Source of the DNA: Belnapia mucosa
GTDB taxonomy: Bacteria; Pseudomonadota; Alphaproteobacteria; Acetobacterales; Acetobacteraceae
NCBI RefSeq assembly: GCF_016775475.1
Contig: NZ_JAEUXJ010000024.1
Coordinates: forward strand, 1 to 49,554
Length of the DNA: 49,554 nucleotides
Direction of reading: 5' to 3'
In this document: positions 1 through 8,703 of the stretch, piece by piece
Layout of the letters: every line of letters starts with the position of its first letter
Numbering within the stretch: position 1 is the stretch's first letter
The notes under the pieces: generated by a model
Told to the model about the DNA's origin: nothing
The model's database searches: none
The model's input: only the letters and a program-made list of their open reading frames with translations
Translations under genes and position numbers: made by a program

Positions 1-72
1 CAATCTCCACATCCGTCATGAGGAAATCCGCCGAAAAGCTAACACCAGAGCTGGACCACTTTCGCCGTGTCA
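1..72 (-). mobile_element. Terminal fragment of an unidentified insertion sequence
   Basis: Read on the minus strand, homology to an IS3-type OrfA stops after the codons for E-V-T, and unrelated sequence begins with TGACACGGCGAAAGTGGTCC. That resembles the outer end of another transposable element running off the left edge of the window. Only the junction is visible and no transposase reading frame can be judged, so the family is unknown. The boundary near base 72 is where OrfA-like sequence ends; it is an inference. Confidence 0.4.
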
Positions 73-226
73 CCTCAACCCCAATCGCCTCCGCCACGGA
101 CTGCCCTTGCGAGACCAGGACATCCACCTGCCGCAGCTTGGTAAGCGCCTCTTCAGGCCGGTGCTCCTTGCCCATCTTCTCGGTCCTCCTCCGGTTCAAA
201 GCCATACCTCAAGGCGGACCACTTCA
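73..226 (-). pseudogene. IS3-family transposase OrfA, 5' fragment
   Basis: A minus-strand frame starting with ATG at 187 opens MGKEHRPEEALTKLRQVDVL and continues VSQGQSVAEAI. This is the characteristic N-terminus of OrfA proteins of IS3-family elements, a helix-turn-helix that binds the IS ends. A few codons are missing just after it, and the frame then runs into different DNA near base 72, so the gene is broken. A good ribosome site (GGAGGA) precedes the ATG. The sequence TGAAGTGGTCC, starting at 226 on the minus strand, fits the left terminus of the element. The adjoining cytochrome gene lacks its 5' end exactly here, so this insertion probably caused that truncation. Confidence 0.75.
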
Positions 227-227
227 A

Positions 228-1289
228 GGGGGGAGGATCAATATCACGCCGGACCCGGACGCCGGGATCGGCCGCTGGAGCGATGCGGAATTCGTGCGCG
301 CCATGCATGACGGCGTCGATAACGAGGGGCGCAACCTCTACCCCGCCTTTCCCTATACGGCCTATGCGCGGATGAGCACGGAGGATGCGCTGGCGCTGAA
401 GGACTACCTGTTCAGCCTGACCCCGGTCCGGTCGGTGGCGCCTGCGACGGAGCTCAGCTTCCCCTTCAGCCAGCGCTATCTCATGCGCGGCTGGAACCTG
501 CTGTTCAAGCCGTCCGGCCCCGAGCAGCCGGACCCGCAGCGTTCCGCCGAGGTGAACCGCGGCGCCTATCTGGTCGAAGCCCTCGGCCATTGCGGCGAGT
601 GCCACACGCCGCGGAACCTGCTCTTCGCGCTGGACAGCGGCAAGACCTTCGCCGGCGCGGTCACTGCCGGCTGGCGGGCCTACAACCTCACCTCCGACCG
701 CGAATTCGGGATCGGGTCCTGGTCCGATGCGCAGATCGCAGACTATCTCTCGGAGGGCCATGCCGAGGGCCGTGGCTCGGCCTCCGGCAGCATGGCGGAG
801 GCGGTCGAGCACAGCCTCCGCTACCTTACCCCGGAGGATATCCAGGCTATGGTGGCCTATCTGCGCACCATCCCGCCGCAGCGCGGGGATGCGGAGATCA
901 CCATCAATCCCGACCCGCCTCTCGTCCGGGCTTCGACGGCCTTCAGCCCGGCGCCGGAGGAGGCGCGAGACGGGTCGCTCGGCCTCAGCCTGTTCCAGGG
1001 CGCCTGTTCCAGCTGCCATGGCTGGAATGGCGAGGGCCTGCAGCATCCGCATGCGGCCCTGGTCGGCAGCCAGACCGTCAACGACCCGACCGGCACGAAC
1101 CTGCTGCAGGTCCTGATCCATGGGAGCCATATGAAGACGAACGAAGGCGACGTCTCCATGCCGGCCTTCGGGACCGCCTATACCGATCCCGAGATCGCAG
1201 CCGTGGCGAATTACGTGATCGGCCATTTCGGCGGCAAGCCATCCACTATCACGCCGGCCCATGTCGCGGCGGCGCGGAAGCTGGATTAG
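228..1289 (+). pseudogene. Cytochrome c subunit of membrane-bound alcohol/sugar dehydrogenase, 5'-truncated
   Basis: About 350 residues remain of the triheme cytochrome c subunit that passes electrons from periplasmic alcohol, gluconate or aldehyde dehydrogenases to ubiquinone. The visible sequence starts in the first cytochrome domain (INITPDP...GIGRWSD, then NLYPAFPYTAY). It keeps two heme sites, CGECH (591-605) and CSSCH (1005-1019), and the C-terminal MPAFG segment that usually supplies the axial methionine. The signal peptide and first CXXCH are absent, because the upstream DNA is an IS3-type end from about 226. The open frame does extend upstream to base 18, but that part is antisense to the transposase fragment. 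The product would not be exported, so I call it a pseudogene. The partner dehydrogenase genes are not in the window. Confidence 0.8.
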
Positions 1290-1350
1290 CGCTGGCTGAT
1301 CCGGACCTGGCCTTGGCCTGCGGGCCAAGGCTCTCGGTTAGTGGGCCTGA

Positions 1351-1440
<90 letters not shown>

Positions 1441-1494
1441 GGGTCGGGGCCAGCCTATAATCGGCCGCGGCCCGCGGCGCAACGCCCTGCGTGA

Positions 1495-3702
1495 CTAGGC
1501 GACGCGTTGCCGCTCGCTGGCCAGCTCGGCGATCCGCCGGGCCAGCTCATACTGGTCATAGGGTTTGGCCAGCACCTCGAAGCCATGCTCCCCGGCCCCG
1601 GCCGCCGTCGCGGCATAGCCGGTGGCCAGCAGCACCGGCAGCTGCGGCCGCAGCCGGCGGGCGATCTGCGCCAGCTCGATCCCGCTCATGCCGCCCGGCA
1701 TGACGATATCGCTGAACAGCACGTCGAAATGCTCGCCGCGGCGGAGCAGGTTCAGCGCCTCCAGCCCATCCCCGGCGGCGATCACCCGGAAGCCGGAATC
1801 CCGCAGCGTCTCGGCCGCCACCTCCCGCACCCGCTCGTCATCCTCCACCACCAGGATGGTGGCGCGGGCGACGGCGGCGATCCCCTCGGGGATCGGCTCC
1901 GGCGGGGCCGGCGGCGGGGCCGGGCGCTCGGAGGATTCGGGCAGGTAGAGGGTCACCACCGTGCCCTCGCCCAGGGTGCTGTCGATGGCGATATGCCCGC
2001 CGAGCTGCCGCACGAAGCCGAAGACCTGGGACAGGCCGAGCCCGGTGCCCTTGCCCTGGGGCTTGGTGGTGAAGAATGGCTCGAAGGCCCGCTCCCGCAC
2101 CTCGGACGCCATGCCGGTGCCGTCGTCGCGCAGCGACAGCGCGATATAGGGGCCGGGCTGCGCATCGGTATTGCCGGCCAGAAGCGCCGCATCCAGCTGC
2201 GCCGGCCGGGTCGTCAGCGTCACCGTGCCGCCCCGCGGCAGGGCGTCCCGGGCATTGATCGCCAGGTTCAGCAGCGCCGATTCCAGCTGCGAGGCATCGG
2301 CCCGGCAGGGCGGCAGCTCCGGGTCGAGCACGACCTCGAGCGTCACCGCCTCGCCCAGCGCCCGCTGGATGAGCGGGGTGAAGCCCTGCACCAGCTCATT
2401 GGCGTCGATGCTGGCAGTGTGCAGCTTCTGCCGCCGGGCGAAGGCCAGCAGGCTGGAATTCAGCCGGGCGCCGCGCTGCACCGCATCCCGGGTCATCGCC
2501 AGGTATTTCCGCACCCGCTCATCGGCGCCGAAGCCGATATGCCGCTCCAGCAGGTGCATGGTGCCGAGGATGGCGGTCAGCAGGTTGTTGAAGTCATGCG
2601 CGACGCCGCCGGTCAGCCGGCCGAGCGCCTCCAGCCGCTGCGATTGCAGCAGCCCCGCCTCGGCCGTCTCGCGCCGGGCGATCTCGGAACGCAGCTCGTC
2701 CCGGTTCTCGCTGAGCTGCTGGAGGATCACCTGCTCCGACCGCCAACGGCGGATCGCCAGCAGGGTGCTGAAGCCGAGGGCGAGGGCGGCGGCGAGGCAG
2801 ATTGTGGCGCTGAGCGCGGTGTTCTGCATCCACTCCGCCCAGACCCGGTCCATGGAGAGGGTGACGCTGACCACCAGCGGATGCTCACCGACCTGGCGGA
2901 AGGCGGTCAGCCATTCCTTCCGCTCGCCGAAATGCTCGATGACCGGGCCGACATTGCTCGGATGGCGCACCGCATCCGGCACCGTCGCGGCATCCGGCGG
3001 ATCGAACAGGTCCTGCCCGCCCGAGGGATGCACGACAAGGAGTTGCCCGTCGGTCCGCATCAGCTCGAAGCTCGCCTTCCCCTCCGGGTCCATGGCGTGC
3101 CACTGGGCCTGGAAATAGCCGGGCAGGATGGAGCCGACCAGGGCGCCGGCGAATTGCCCATCCGCGGTTTCCCGCCGGCGGGCCACGGCGAAGGTGACGA
3201 TGCCGGTGAGTCGCGATCGCAGCGGCTCGCCGAAGACGAGCCCGGTCTCCCCGGCTTCGATCTGGCGGAAATAGGGCCGCTCGGCGAGGGAGATGGGCGG
3301 GGTCGGCCAGGCGATGCTGAGCACCGCCAGCCGCCCATCCGGCCGCACCAGGTGCAGGGAGGTGATCTGGGCGATGCTCTCGTCGAGGCTGCGCATCCAG
3401 CGCTGGATGTCCTCCGCCTCGGCCTGCACCTGCTCCCAGCTCAGGCCGCGAATGCGGTCCTCCATGCGGTCGAGCACCAGGGCATTGGTCTCCACCACCT
3501 TCAGCGCATGCTCCTTGGCCACGGCCGAGAGCCGGACCACGTCCGCATAGGCTTCGGAATGGAGGCGATGGTGGTCGTACCAGGCGGCGCCGGCCAGGAA
3601 GGCGAGCGGCACGACCAGGGAAGCGAGCAGCATGCAACGCAGGGACAGCGGCAAGCGCTCCCGCGGACGGCCGGATGTTGCTGGACCTTCCGCCCCAGTC
3701 AT
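1495..3702 (-). CDS. Hybrid sensor histidine kinase with extracytoplasmic sensor and C-terminal receiver
   Basis: The 735-residue membrane protein has a first transmembrane helix at about 22-42, a periplasmic Cache-like sensor region of about 240 residues, and a second helix at about 293-316. It then has a HisKA domain with the H-box around His369 (GGVAHDFNNLL), an HATPase domain (NLAINARDA, DDGTGM, GTGLGLS) and a C-terminal receiver with probable phosphoacceptor Asp665 (FSDIVMPGG). It should autophosphorylate on His369 and relay to its own receiver. This architecture is common in alphaproteobacteria, where the final target is often encoded elsewhere; no separate response regulator is adjacent. 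GGAG sits 8 nt before the ATG. polA ends 94 nt upstream on the same strand. The ligand is unknown. Confidence 0.9.
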   Translation of the reverse strand: MTGAEGPATSGRPRERLPLSLRCMLLASLVVPLAFLAGAAWYDHHRLHSEAYADVVRLSAVAKEHALKVVETNALVLDRMEDRIRGLSWEQVQAEAEDIQRWMRSLDESIAQITSLHLVRPDGRLAVLSIAWPTPPISLAERPYFRQIEAGETGLVFGEPLRSRLTGIVTFAVARRRETADGQFAGALVGSILPGYFQAQWHAMDPEGKASFELMRTDGQLLVVHPSGGQDLFDPPDAATVPDAVRHPSNVGPVIEHFGERKEWLTAFRQVGEHPLVVSVTLSMDRVWAEWMQNTALSATICLAAALALGFSTLLAIRRWRSEQVILQQLSENRDELRSEIARRETAEAGLLQSQRLEALGRLTGGVAHDFNNLLTAILGTMHLLERHIGFGADERVRKYLAMTRDAVQRGARLNSSLLAFARRQKLHTASIDANELVQGFTPLIQRALGEAVTLEVVLDPELPPCRADASQLESALLNLAINARDALPRGGTVTLTTRPAQLDAALLAGNTDAQPGPYIALSLRDDGTGMASEVRERAFEPFFTTKPQGKGTGLGLSQVFGFVRQLGGHIAIDSTLGEGTVVTLYLPESSERPAPPPAPPEPIPEGIAAVARATILVVEDDERVREVAAETLRDSGFRVIAAGDGLEALNLLRRGEHFDVLFSDIVMPGGMSGIELAQIARRLRPQLPVLLATGYAATAAGAGEHGFEVLAKPYDQYELARRIAELASERQRVA

Positions 3703-3796
3703 GGAGCTTCTCCGAAACAGTTCCGCGACCTTCCTGCGTCACGGGCTGTCCGTCTTATCACATTCACGAGACAATACCAGGGGCGTGAAGCGGGCC

Positions 3797-6682
3797 TTAA
3801 TGCGCCTCCGCCCAGCTCTGCCCCGTCCCGACCTCGACCGCCAGCGGCACCCGGAGATGGGCGACGCCTTCCATCACCTGCCGCACCAGGGCCGTGGTCG
3901 GCTCCACCTCCGCCTCCGGCACCTCCAGCACCAGCTCGTCATGCACCTGCAGCAGCAGCCGGGCCTTGAGGCCGGCCTTCGTCAGGGCCTGGGGCAGGCG
4001 GACCATGGCGCGCTTGATGATCTCCGCCGCCCCGCCCTGGAAGGGGGCGTTGATCGCCGCCCGCTCGGCCCCGGCCCGGCGCACCGGGTCCTTGGTGCCG
4101 ATATCCTGGATCCAGAGCTTCCGTCCGAAGGAGGTGGAGACATAGCCGCGCAGCCGCGCCTCCTCCTTCAGCCGCTCCATCGCGGCGCGGATGCCGGGAT
4201 ACTGGCCGAAATAGGCATCGATGATGCCCTTGGCCTCTCCGGCGCCGATACCGAGCCGCCCCGCGAGCCCAAAGGCGGACATGCCGTAGATGATGCCGAA
4301 ATTGATGGTCTTGGCGCGCCGCCGCGCCTCGCGGTCCACCGCCTCCGGCGCCAAGCGGAAGATATCGGCGGCGGTCCGGGCATGGATGTCCTGGCCGGTC
4401 TCGAAGGCCTCCCGCAGCGCCGGGACATCGGCCATATGCGCCAGCAGCCGCAGCTCGATCTGCGAATAGTCGGCCGACATCAGCACATGGCCGGGATCGG
4501 CGATGAAGGCGCGGCGGATGCGCTGCCCTTCCTCGCTGCGGACGGGGATGTTCTGCAGGTTCGGCTCGGTCGAGGCCAGCCGCCCGGTGCTGGTATTGGC
4601 CATGGAGAAATCGGTATGGACGCGGCCGGTGCGCGGATCGATCTGCGCCGTCAGCCCGTCCACATAGGTCGATTTCAGCTTCGAGAGCTGCCGCCAGTCG
4701 AGCACCTTGCGGGCGAGGGGGATGCCCTGGGCGGCCAGCTCCTCCAGCACCGCGGCATCGGTGCCCCAGGCGCCGGACTTGCCCTTCCGGCCATTCGGCA
4801 GCTTCATCTCGTCGAACAGGATCTCGCCGAGCTGCTTCGGCGAACCCACGGCGAAGGGGCGGCCGGCAAGGCCGTGGATCTCCCCCTCCAGCACCGCCAT
4901 GCGGGCGACGAAATCCTCGCCGATGCGGGCGAGCTCGATGCCATCGACCTTGATGCCCTCGACTTCCATGTCGCGCAGCACGGCGATCATCCGCCGCTCC
5001 ACCTGCTCGTAGAGGGCGAGGGAGCCATCCTCCCGCAGCCGCGGCCGCAGCAACTGCCAGAGGCGGAGCGTCACATCCGCATCCTCGGCCGCGTATTCCG
5101 CCGCCCGGTCGAGCGGCACGGCAGCGAAGCTGATCCGGGCGCGGCCGGTGCCGGTCACCTGGTCGAAGGAGATGGGCGAATGGTCGAGATGGAGACGCGA
5201 AAGCTCATCCATGCCATGCCCATGCTTCCCCGCCTCCATGGCGTAGGAGATCAGCATGGTGTCATCGACCGGGGCGACGGCGATGCCGCCATTCTCCGGC
5301 CGGCCCAGCACTTCGAGGTCGTATTTGGCGTGCTGCAGCACTTTCAGCACGGCAGGGTCTTCCAGCAGCGGCTTCAGCGCCGCCATCGTTTCCTCGAAGG
5401 GCAGTTGCGGCGGCGCCGCAGCCTTCTCCGGCTCCGCCAGCATGTCGCCCTGGCCCGCGCCCGGCGAGACATGCCGCAGCGGGATGTAGCAGGCCCGGCC
5501 CGGCGCGGTGGCGAGGCAGACGCCGACCAGGTTGGCCTTCAGCGCATCGAGGCTGTCCGTCTCGGTATCGAGGCCGATGACGCCCGCTGTCCGCGCCTCG
5601 GCGATCCAGGTCGCCAGCGCCTCAGGCGTCGTCACCGTCTCATAGGGGCCGTAGGGCAGGGCGCCTGTCTCGGCGGCGGGGGCGGCCGGTGCCGCGGCGG
5701 CGGCCTGGGCGGCGCTGATGGCGCTGTTGCGCGCCCGCGTCGCCGCATCGCCGGCCGCCTCGCCGAGGCCCATCCGGGCGATGACGCTGCGGAAGCCCTG
5801 GTCCTGGAGGAATTTCGCCAGCGCCGCCGGCTCCGGCGGCCGCACCGCCAGCGCCTCGATCGGCAGCGTCAGCGGCGCCTGGTCGTCGAGCGTCACCAGC
5901 CGCTTCGAGAGCCGGGCCTGCTCGGCATATTGCTCGAGATTCTGCCGGCGCATCGGCTGCTTGATCTTGGCGGTATTGGCCAGCACGGTTTCCAGATCGC
6001 CATAGGCGAGGATCAGCTCGGCCGCGGTCTTCGGCCCGATCTTCGGCACGCCCGGGACATTGTCCACCGGGTCGCCGATCAGCGCCTGGACCTCGATGAC
6101 CTTCTCCGGCGGCACGCCGAATTTCTCGGCCACCTCCGCCTCGCGGATCGGCTTCCGCTTGATGGGGTCGAGCATCTGCACGCCAGGGCGCACCAGCTGC
6201 ATCAGGTCCTTGTCGGAGGAGACGATGGTCACCTCGCCGCCCGCCTCGCGGAAGGCGCGGGCATAGGCGGCGATCATGTCATCCGCCTCGAAGCCCGGCG
6301 CCTCGACCTGGGCGACGCCGAAGGCCTCGGTCGCCTCGCGGATCAGGGCGAATTGCGGGACCAGCTCCTCCGGCGGGTCGGGCCGGTGGGCCTTGTAGTC
6401 AGGGAAGATCTCGTTGCGGAAGGTGCTGCGGCTGGCATCGAAGACCACCGCCAGATGGCTGCCACGATGCTCGGCGAGGAAGCTGGAGAGCATCTGGGTG
6501 AAGCCGAAGACGGCATTCACCGGCGTGCCGTCCGGCCGCGTCATCGGCGGCAGGGCGTGATAGGCGCGGAAGATATAGCCCGAGCCATCGACCAGGACGA
6601 GATGCCGGGTCCCCGGCGCCGCGACCGGGACGGCCTCCTCGGAGGCCGCCGGCGTGTCACTGATGGTCGTCGCCACCCGCAC
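3797..6682 (-). CDS. polA: DNA polymerase I
   Basis: 961 residues, the normal length for a full Pol I, which fills gaps in repair and removes Okazaki primers. The N-terminal 5' nuclease (about 25-290) shows DGSGYIFRAYHAL and VFDASRSTFR. The 3'-5' exonuclease (about 345-545) keeps the metal-binding DTETDSL and the late YAAEDADVT motif, so proofreading looks intact. The polymerase domain carries motif A (DYSQIELRLLAHMADV), motif B (RRRAKTINFGIIYG) and motif C (QVHDELVLEVPE). The start is GTG at 6682, with AAGG just upstream. This lies inside the last codons of the zinc-finger gene (26-nt overlap), so the two are likely cotranscribed. Confidence 0.97.
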   Translation of the reverse strand: MRVATTISDTPAASEEAVPVAAPGTRHLVLVDGSGYIFRAYHALPPMTRPDGTPVNAVFGFTQMLSSFLAEHRGSHLAVVFDASRSTFRNEIFPDYKAHRPDPPEELVPQFALIREATEAFGVAQVEAPGFEADDMIAAYARAFREAGGEVTIVSSDKDLMQLVRPGVQMLDPIKRKPIREAEVAEKFGVPPEKVIEVQALIGDPVDNVPGVPKIGPKTAAELILAYGDLETVLANTAKIKQPMRRQNLEQYAEQARLSKRLVTLDDQAPLTLPIEALAVRPPEPAALAKFLQDQGFRSVIARMGLGEAAGDAATRARNSAISAAQAAAAAPAAPAAETGALPYGPYETVTTPEALATWIAEARTAGVIGLDTETDSLDALKANLVGVCLATAPGRACYIPLRHVSPGAGQGDMLAEPEKAAAPPQLPFEETMAALKPLLEDPAVLKVLQHAKYDLEVLGRPENGGIAVAPVDDTMLISYAMEAGKHGHGMDELSRLHLDHSPISFDQVTGTGRARISFAAVPLDRAAEYAAEDADVTLRLWQLLRPRLREDGSLALYEQVERRMIAVLRDMEVEGIKVDGIELARIGEDFVARMAVLEGEIHGLAGRPFAVGSPKQLGEILFDEMKLPNGRKGKSGAWGTDAAVLEELAAQGIPLARKVLDWRQLSKLKSTYVDGLTAQIDPRTGRVHTDFSMANTSTGRLASTEPNLQNIPVRSEEGQRIRRAFIADPGHVLMSADYSQIELRLLAHMADVPALREAFETGQDIHARTAADIFRLAPEAVDREARRRAKTINFGIIYGMSAFGLAGRLGIGAGEAKGIIDAYFGQYPGIRAAMERLKEEARLRGYVSTSFGRKLWIQDIGTKDPVRRAGAERAAINAPFQGGAAEIIKRAMVRLPQALTKAGLKARLLLQVHDELVLEVPEAEVEPTTALVRQVMEGVAHLRVPLAVEVGTGQSWAEAH

Positions 6683-6893
6683 CTGCCTTCAGCACATAGG
6701 TGATGGAGCAATAGGGGCAGGTCACCTGGGTCTCGTTCGGGTTCATCGGCAGCCAGACGCGCGGATGGCCCATGCCGGGACCCGCCACCTCGCCGTCGCA
6801 GGGCACTTTGCGGCGATCCACCTCGATCCGCTGGACGGGGGTGACGCCCTCGACGAGTTTCGGGGTGTATTGGGTCATCTTGCCGTCGCGCAT
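6657..6893 (-). CDS. Zinc-finger domain protein (NDUFS6-like, CHCC type)
   Basis: 78 residues with the pattern VPCDGE...GHPRVWLPM...TCPYC, the Cys-His-Cys-Cys zinc site of the small alphaproteobacterial family related to mitochondrial complex I subunit NDUFS6. The family is thought to bind zinc and act with respiratory complex I, but no complex I gene is present here. The ATG at 6893 follows GAGGACC. A second in-frame ATG five codons later is also possible. The 3' end overlaps the polA start by 26 nt, suggesting coupling. Confidence 0.88.
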   Translation of the reverse strand: MRDGKMTQYTPKLVEGVTPVQRIEVDRRKVPCDGEVAGPGMGHPRVWLPMNPNETQVTCPYCSITYVLKAGAGGDDHQ

Positions 6894-6971
6894 CGGCGGT
6901 CCTCATCGGGGAGTCGGGTCGGCCGCACCATAGTCGCGGGCGGGCCGCCCGTCACGTCATCCCGCCCCACG

Positions 6972-7907
6972 TTACCCCGCGCGGGGATGCGCCCGCCGCC
7001 AGGTCTCCAGCAGCGCCGCCGCATCCACCCGCGTATAGCGCTGGGTGGTGGAGAGGCTGGCATGGCCGAGCAATTCCTGGATCGCCCGCAGATCGGCGCC
7101 GCCGCCGAGCAGATGGGTGGCGAAGGAATGCCGCAGCGCATGCGGCGTCGCATGTTCCGGCAGGCCGGCGAGGCGCCGGTATTGCCGCATCGCCCGTTGC
7201 GCCACCGCCGGGTCGAGCCGCGCCCCGCGCGCCCCGCGGAACAGCGGCGCCTCGGGCGGCGGGTCGCCGCGGAGCGCGAGATACTCGGCGATCGCCTGCC
7301 GCACCGCCGGCAGCACCGGCACCAGCCGCTCCTTGCCGCCCTTGCCCAGCACCCGGAGCGCGGCCTGGCTGCCGGGGCGCGGCGCATCCCGCACATTGAG
7401 TGCCAGCGCCTCGGCGATCCGCAGCCCGCAGCCATAGAGAAGGGTAAACAGCGCCACGTCCCGTGCCGCCTGCTCGGCCGGGTGTTCGGCATGGCCGGGC
7501 TGGTGGATGCTGCCCGTATGGGCCGCCACCTCCTTCGCCTGGTCCGGGGTCAGGGCGCGCGGCACCGGCGGCTTGGTCCGCGGGCCGCGGATATTGGCGA
7601 GCGCCAGCGGCGCCAGCCCCGCCGTCTTCGCCAGGTAGCGGAGGAAGCCGCGGATGGCGGCGAGCTGCCGGGCCCGGGTCGCATTGCCGGCGCCGTCCCG
7701 CGCCCGGGCGGCGAGGAAGGCGCGCAGATCGGCCGGGCGCAGCGCCCCGAGCGCGGCGAGATCCGGCTCCTCCCCCAGATGCCCGGTCAGGAAGCCGAGG
7801 AAGTCCCGCAGGTCGAGGCCATAGGCCTCGACCGTATGCGGCGAGGCGCGGCGTTCCCGCGCCAGCCAGTCGAGATAGCCGGCGGCGAGGGCGCGCGCCT
7901 CGGCCAA
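6972..7907 (-). CDS. xerC: Tyrosine recombinase XerC
   Basis: 311 residues, typical for XerC, which with XerD resolves chromosome dimers at dif. The SAM-like N-terminal DNA-binding domain (ASPHTVEAYGLDL) is followed by the catalytic domain. Visible catalytic residues are Arg in GCGLRIAEAL, His and Arg in HALRHSF, His in GHASLS and the nucleophile Tyr in QRYTRVD. The only available start is TTG at 7907, because a TAG from the CTAG at 7911-7914 lies in frame two codons upstream. There is no close Shine-Dalgarno; GGAG is about 13 nt away. It lies downstream of a DUF484 gene, an arrangement conserved in many proteobacteria. That pairing, and the lack of phage genes nearby, favour XerC over a phage integrase. 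Confidence 0.93.
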   Translation of the reverse strand: MAEARALAAGYLDWLARERRASPHTVEAYGLDLRDFLGFLTGHLGEEPDLAALGALRPADLRAFLAARARDGAGNATRARQLAAIRGFLRYLAKTAGLAPLALANIRGPRTKPPVPRALTPDQAKEVAAHTGSIHQPGHAEHPAEQAARDVALFTLLYGCGLRIAEALALNVRDAPRPGSQAALRVLGKGGKERLVPVLPAVRQAIAEYLALRGDPPPEAPLFRGARGARLDPAVAQRAMRQYRRLAGLPEHATPHALRHSFATHLLGGGADLRAIQELLGHASLSTTQRYTRVDAAALLETWRRAHPRAG

Positions 7908-7910
7908 GGG

Positions 7911-7978
7911 CTAGAGCAAACTCCAATCAGGTGGCATCACCTGATTGGAGTAATTTGCTTGCTCAAACAAAGAGCTAG
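7911..7978. repeat. CTAG-bounded palindromic element, copy A
   Basis: The segment between CTAG at 7911-7914 and CTAG at 7975-7978 contains a perfect 14-bp inverted repeat, actccaatcaggtg (7920-7933) and its complement (7938-7951), around a 4-nt loop. Pairing extends outward with gcaaa/tttgc. It lies between the DUF484 and xerC genes, which read in the same direction. The structure would form a strong RNA hairpin on either strand. No T-tract follows, so I do not call it a standard terminator. Confidence 0.85.
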
Positions 7979-8018
7979 AGCGGGTTTCGTGAGCCACCGC
8001 GAACGGAAACCGCTCTAG
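7975..8018. repeat. CTAG-bounded palindromic element, copy B
   Basis: It abuts copy A, shares the CTAG at 7975-7978, and ends at CTAG 8015-8018. The arms agagcgggtttcgt and acggaaaccgctct are inverted repeats with two mismatches. Bases 8015-8017 are the TAG stop codon (minus strand) of the DUF484 gene, so the element edge supplies the stop. Confidence 0.8.
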
Positions 8019-8698
8019 CGCGCCAGCGCCGCCGCGACCGCGCGGCCGAGGAAGGCGAGGGTCGCCGTGGCTTGCCGCGTCGGCAGGGCCTGCGGGTCGC
8101 GTGCGCCGAGCGCCATCAGGGTCGGCTGGCCGGTCCAGACCGGCACCCGCACCAGCGCGTCGCGCAGCACGAGCGGCGCGGCTTCCTGGTGCAGCAGCTC
8201 CACCTCGGTCGGGGCGGCGCGCACCACCGCATCCCGCCCCGGGCCGAGCAGCGTCCCGACCAGGCCGCGCGGCAGCTTCGGGATGCCGCGGCGGTCCGGC
8301 AGCTCGGCCAGCAGGGTGCAGGTCTCGACGCCGAGCAGCGCCGGCAGCTCCTGCGTCACCGTCTCGACCACGTCCTGGGCGCGCATCAGCGCCAGCACCG
8401 CCAGCCGGACCCGGATGGTGAGCCCATGGCCGGCCCGCCCGGCGGTGACGGCGGCATCCACCTCCGCCTCCAGCGAGCGGACGCGGCGGCGCTCGGCCTG
8501 CAGCATCGCCGCCATATGGTCGGCCAGCCGCTCGCCATGGATGCGGCGCGGCGGGGTCAGGGCGCGGAACAGGTCCGGGCGCTCGGCCAGGAAGTCCGGA
8601 TTGGCCCGCAGGAAAGCGGTCACCGCCTCCGCCCCGGGCAGGGGGACCGCGCCGGGTTCGGGCGGGACGGGCAGGGGCTGGGCGCCGGTCATGGGCAT
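8015..8698 (-). CDS. DUF484 family protein
   Basis: About 227 residues. The protein has a conserved N-terminal helical stretch (AVTAFLRANPDFLAERPDLF), a coiled-coil-like segment rich in Arg/Glu (about 65-90) and a GAF-like C-terminal region, as in DUF484 proteins (Pseudomonas/E. coli YigA type). The molecular role is unknown; the family is usually encoded beside xerC, as here. I place the start at ATG 8698, which would overlap neither neighbour. A TTG at 8734 would overlap the aldolase gene by 31 nt, and ATG 8692 is also possible. The TAG stop is formed by the edge of a CTAG-bounded repeat. Confidence 0.85.
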   Translation of the reverse strand: MPMTGAQPLPVPPEPGAVPLPGAEAVTAFLRANPDFLAERPDLFRALTPPRRIHGERLADHMAAMLQAERRRVRSLEAEVDAAVTAGRAGHGLTIRVRLAVLALMRAQDVVETVTQELPALLGVETCTLLAELPDRRGIPKLPRGLVGTLLGPGRDAVVRAAPTEVELLHQEAAPLVLRDALVRVPVWTGQPTLMALGARDPQALPTRQATATLAFLGRAVAAALAR

Positions 8699-8703
8699 GA
8701 TCG

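Noticed and set aside
18..227. Coding extension of the cytochrome gene back to base 18
   Set aside because: These bases are antisense to an IS3 OrfA fragment; the cytochrome similarity begins only at about 237.
1507..3969. Long plus-strand open frame opposite the sensor kinase
   Set aside because: It mirrors the kinase codons in very GC-rich DNA and has no motif; the minus-strand protein has clear domains.
3632..6703. 1023-codon open frame opposite polA
   Set aside because: Antisense shadow rich in Arg, Gly, His and Leu; polA on the other strand is complete with all motifs.
6972..7907. Phage-type tyrosine integrase
   Set aside because: Length, motifs and the DUF484 neighbour fit XerC, and no phage genes are adjacent.
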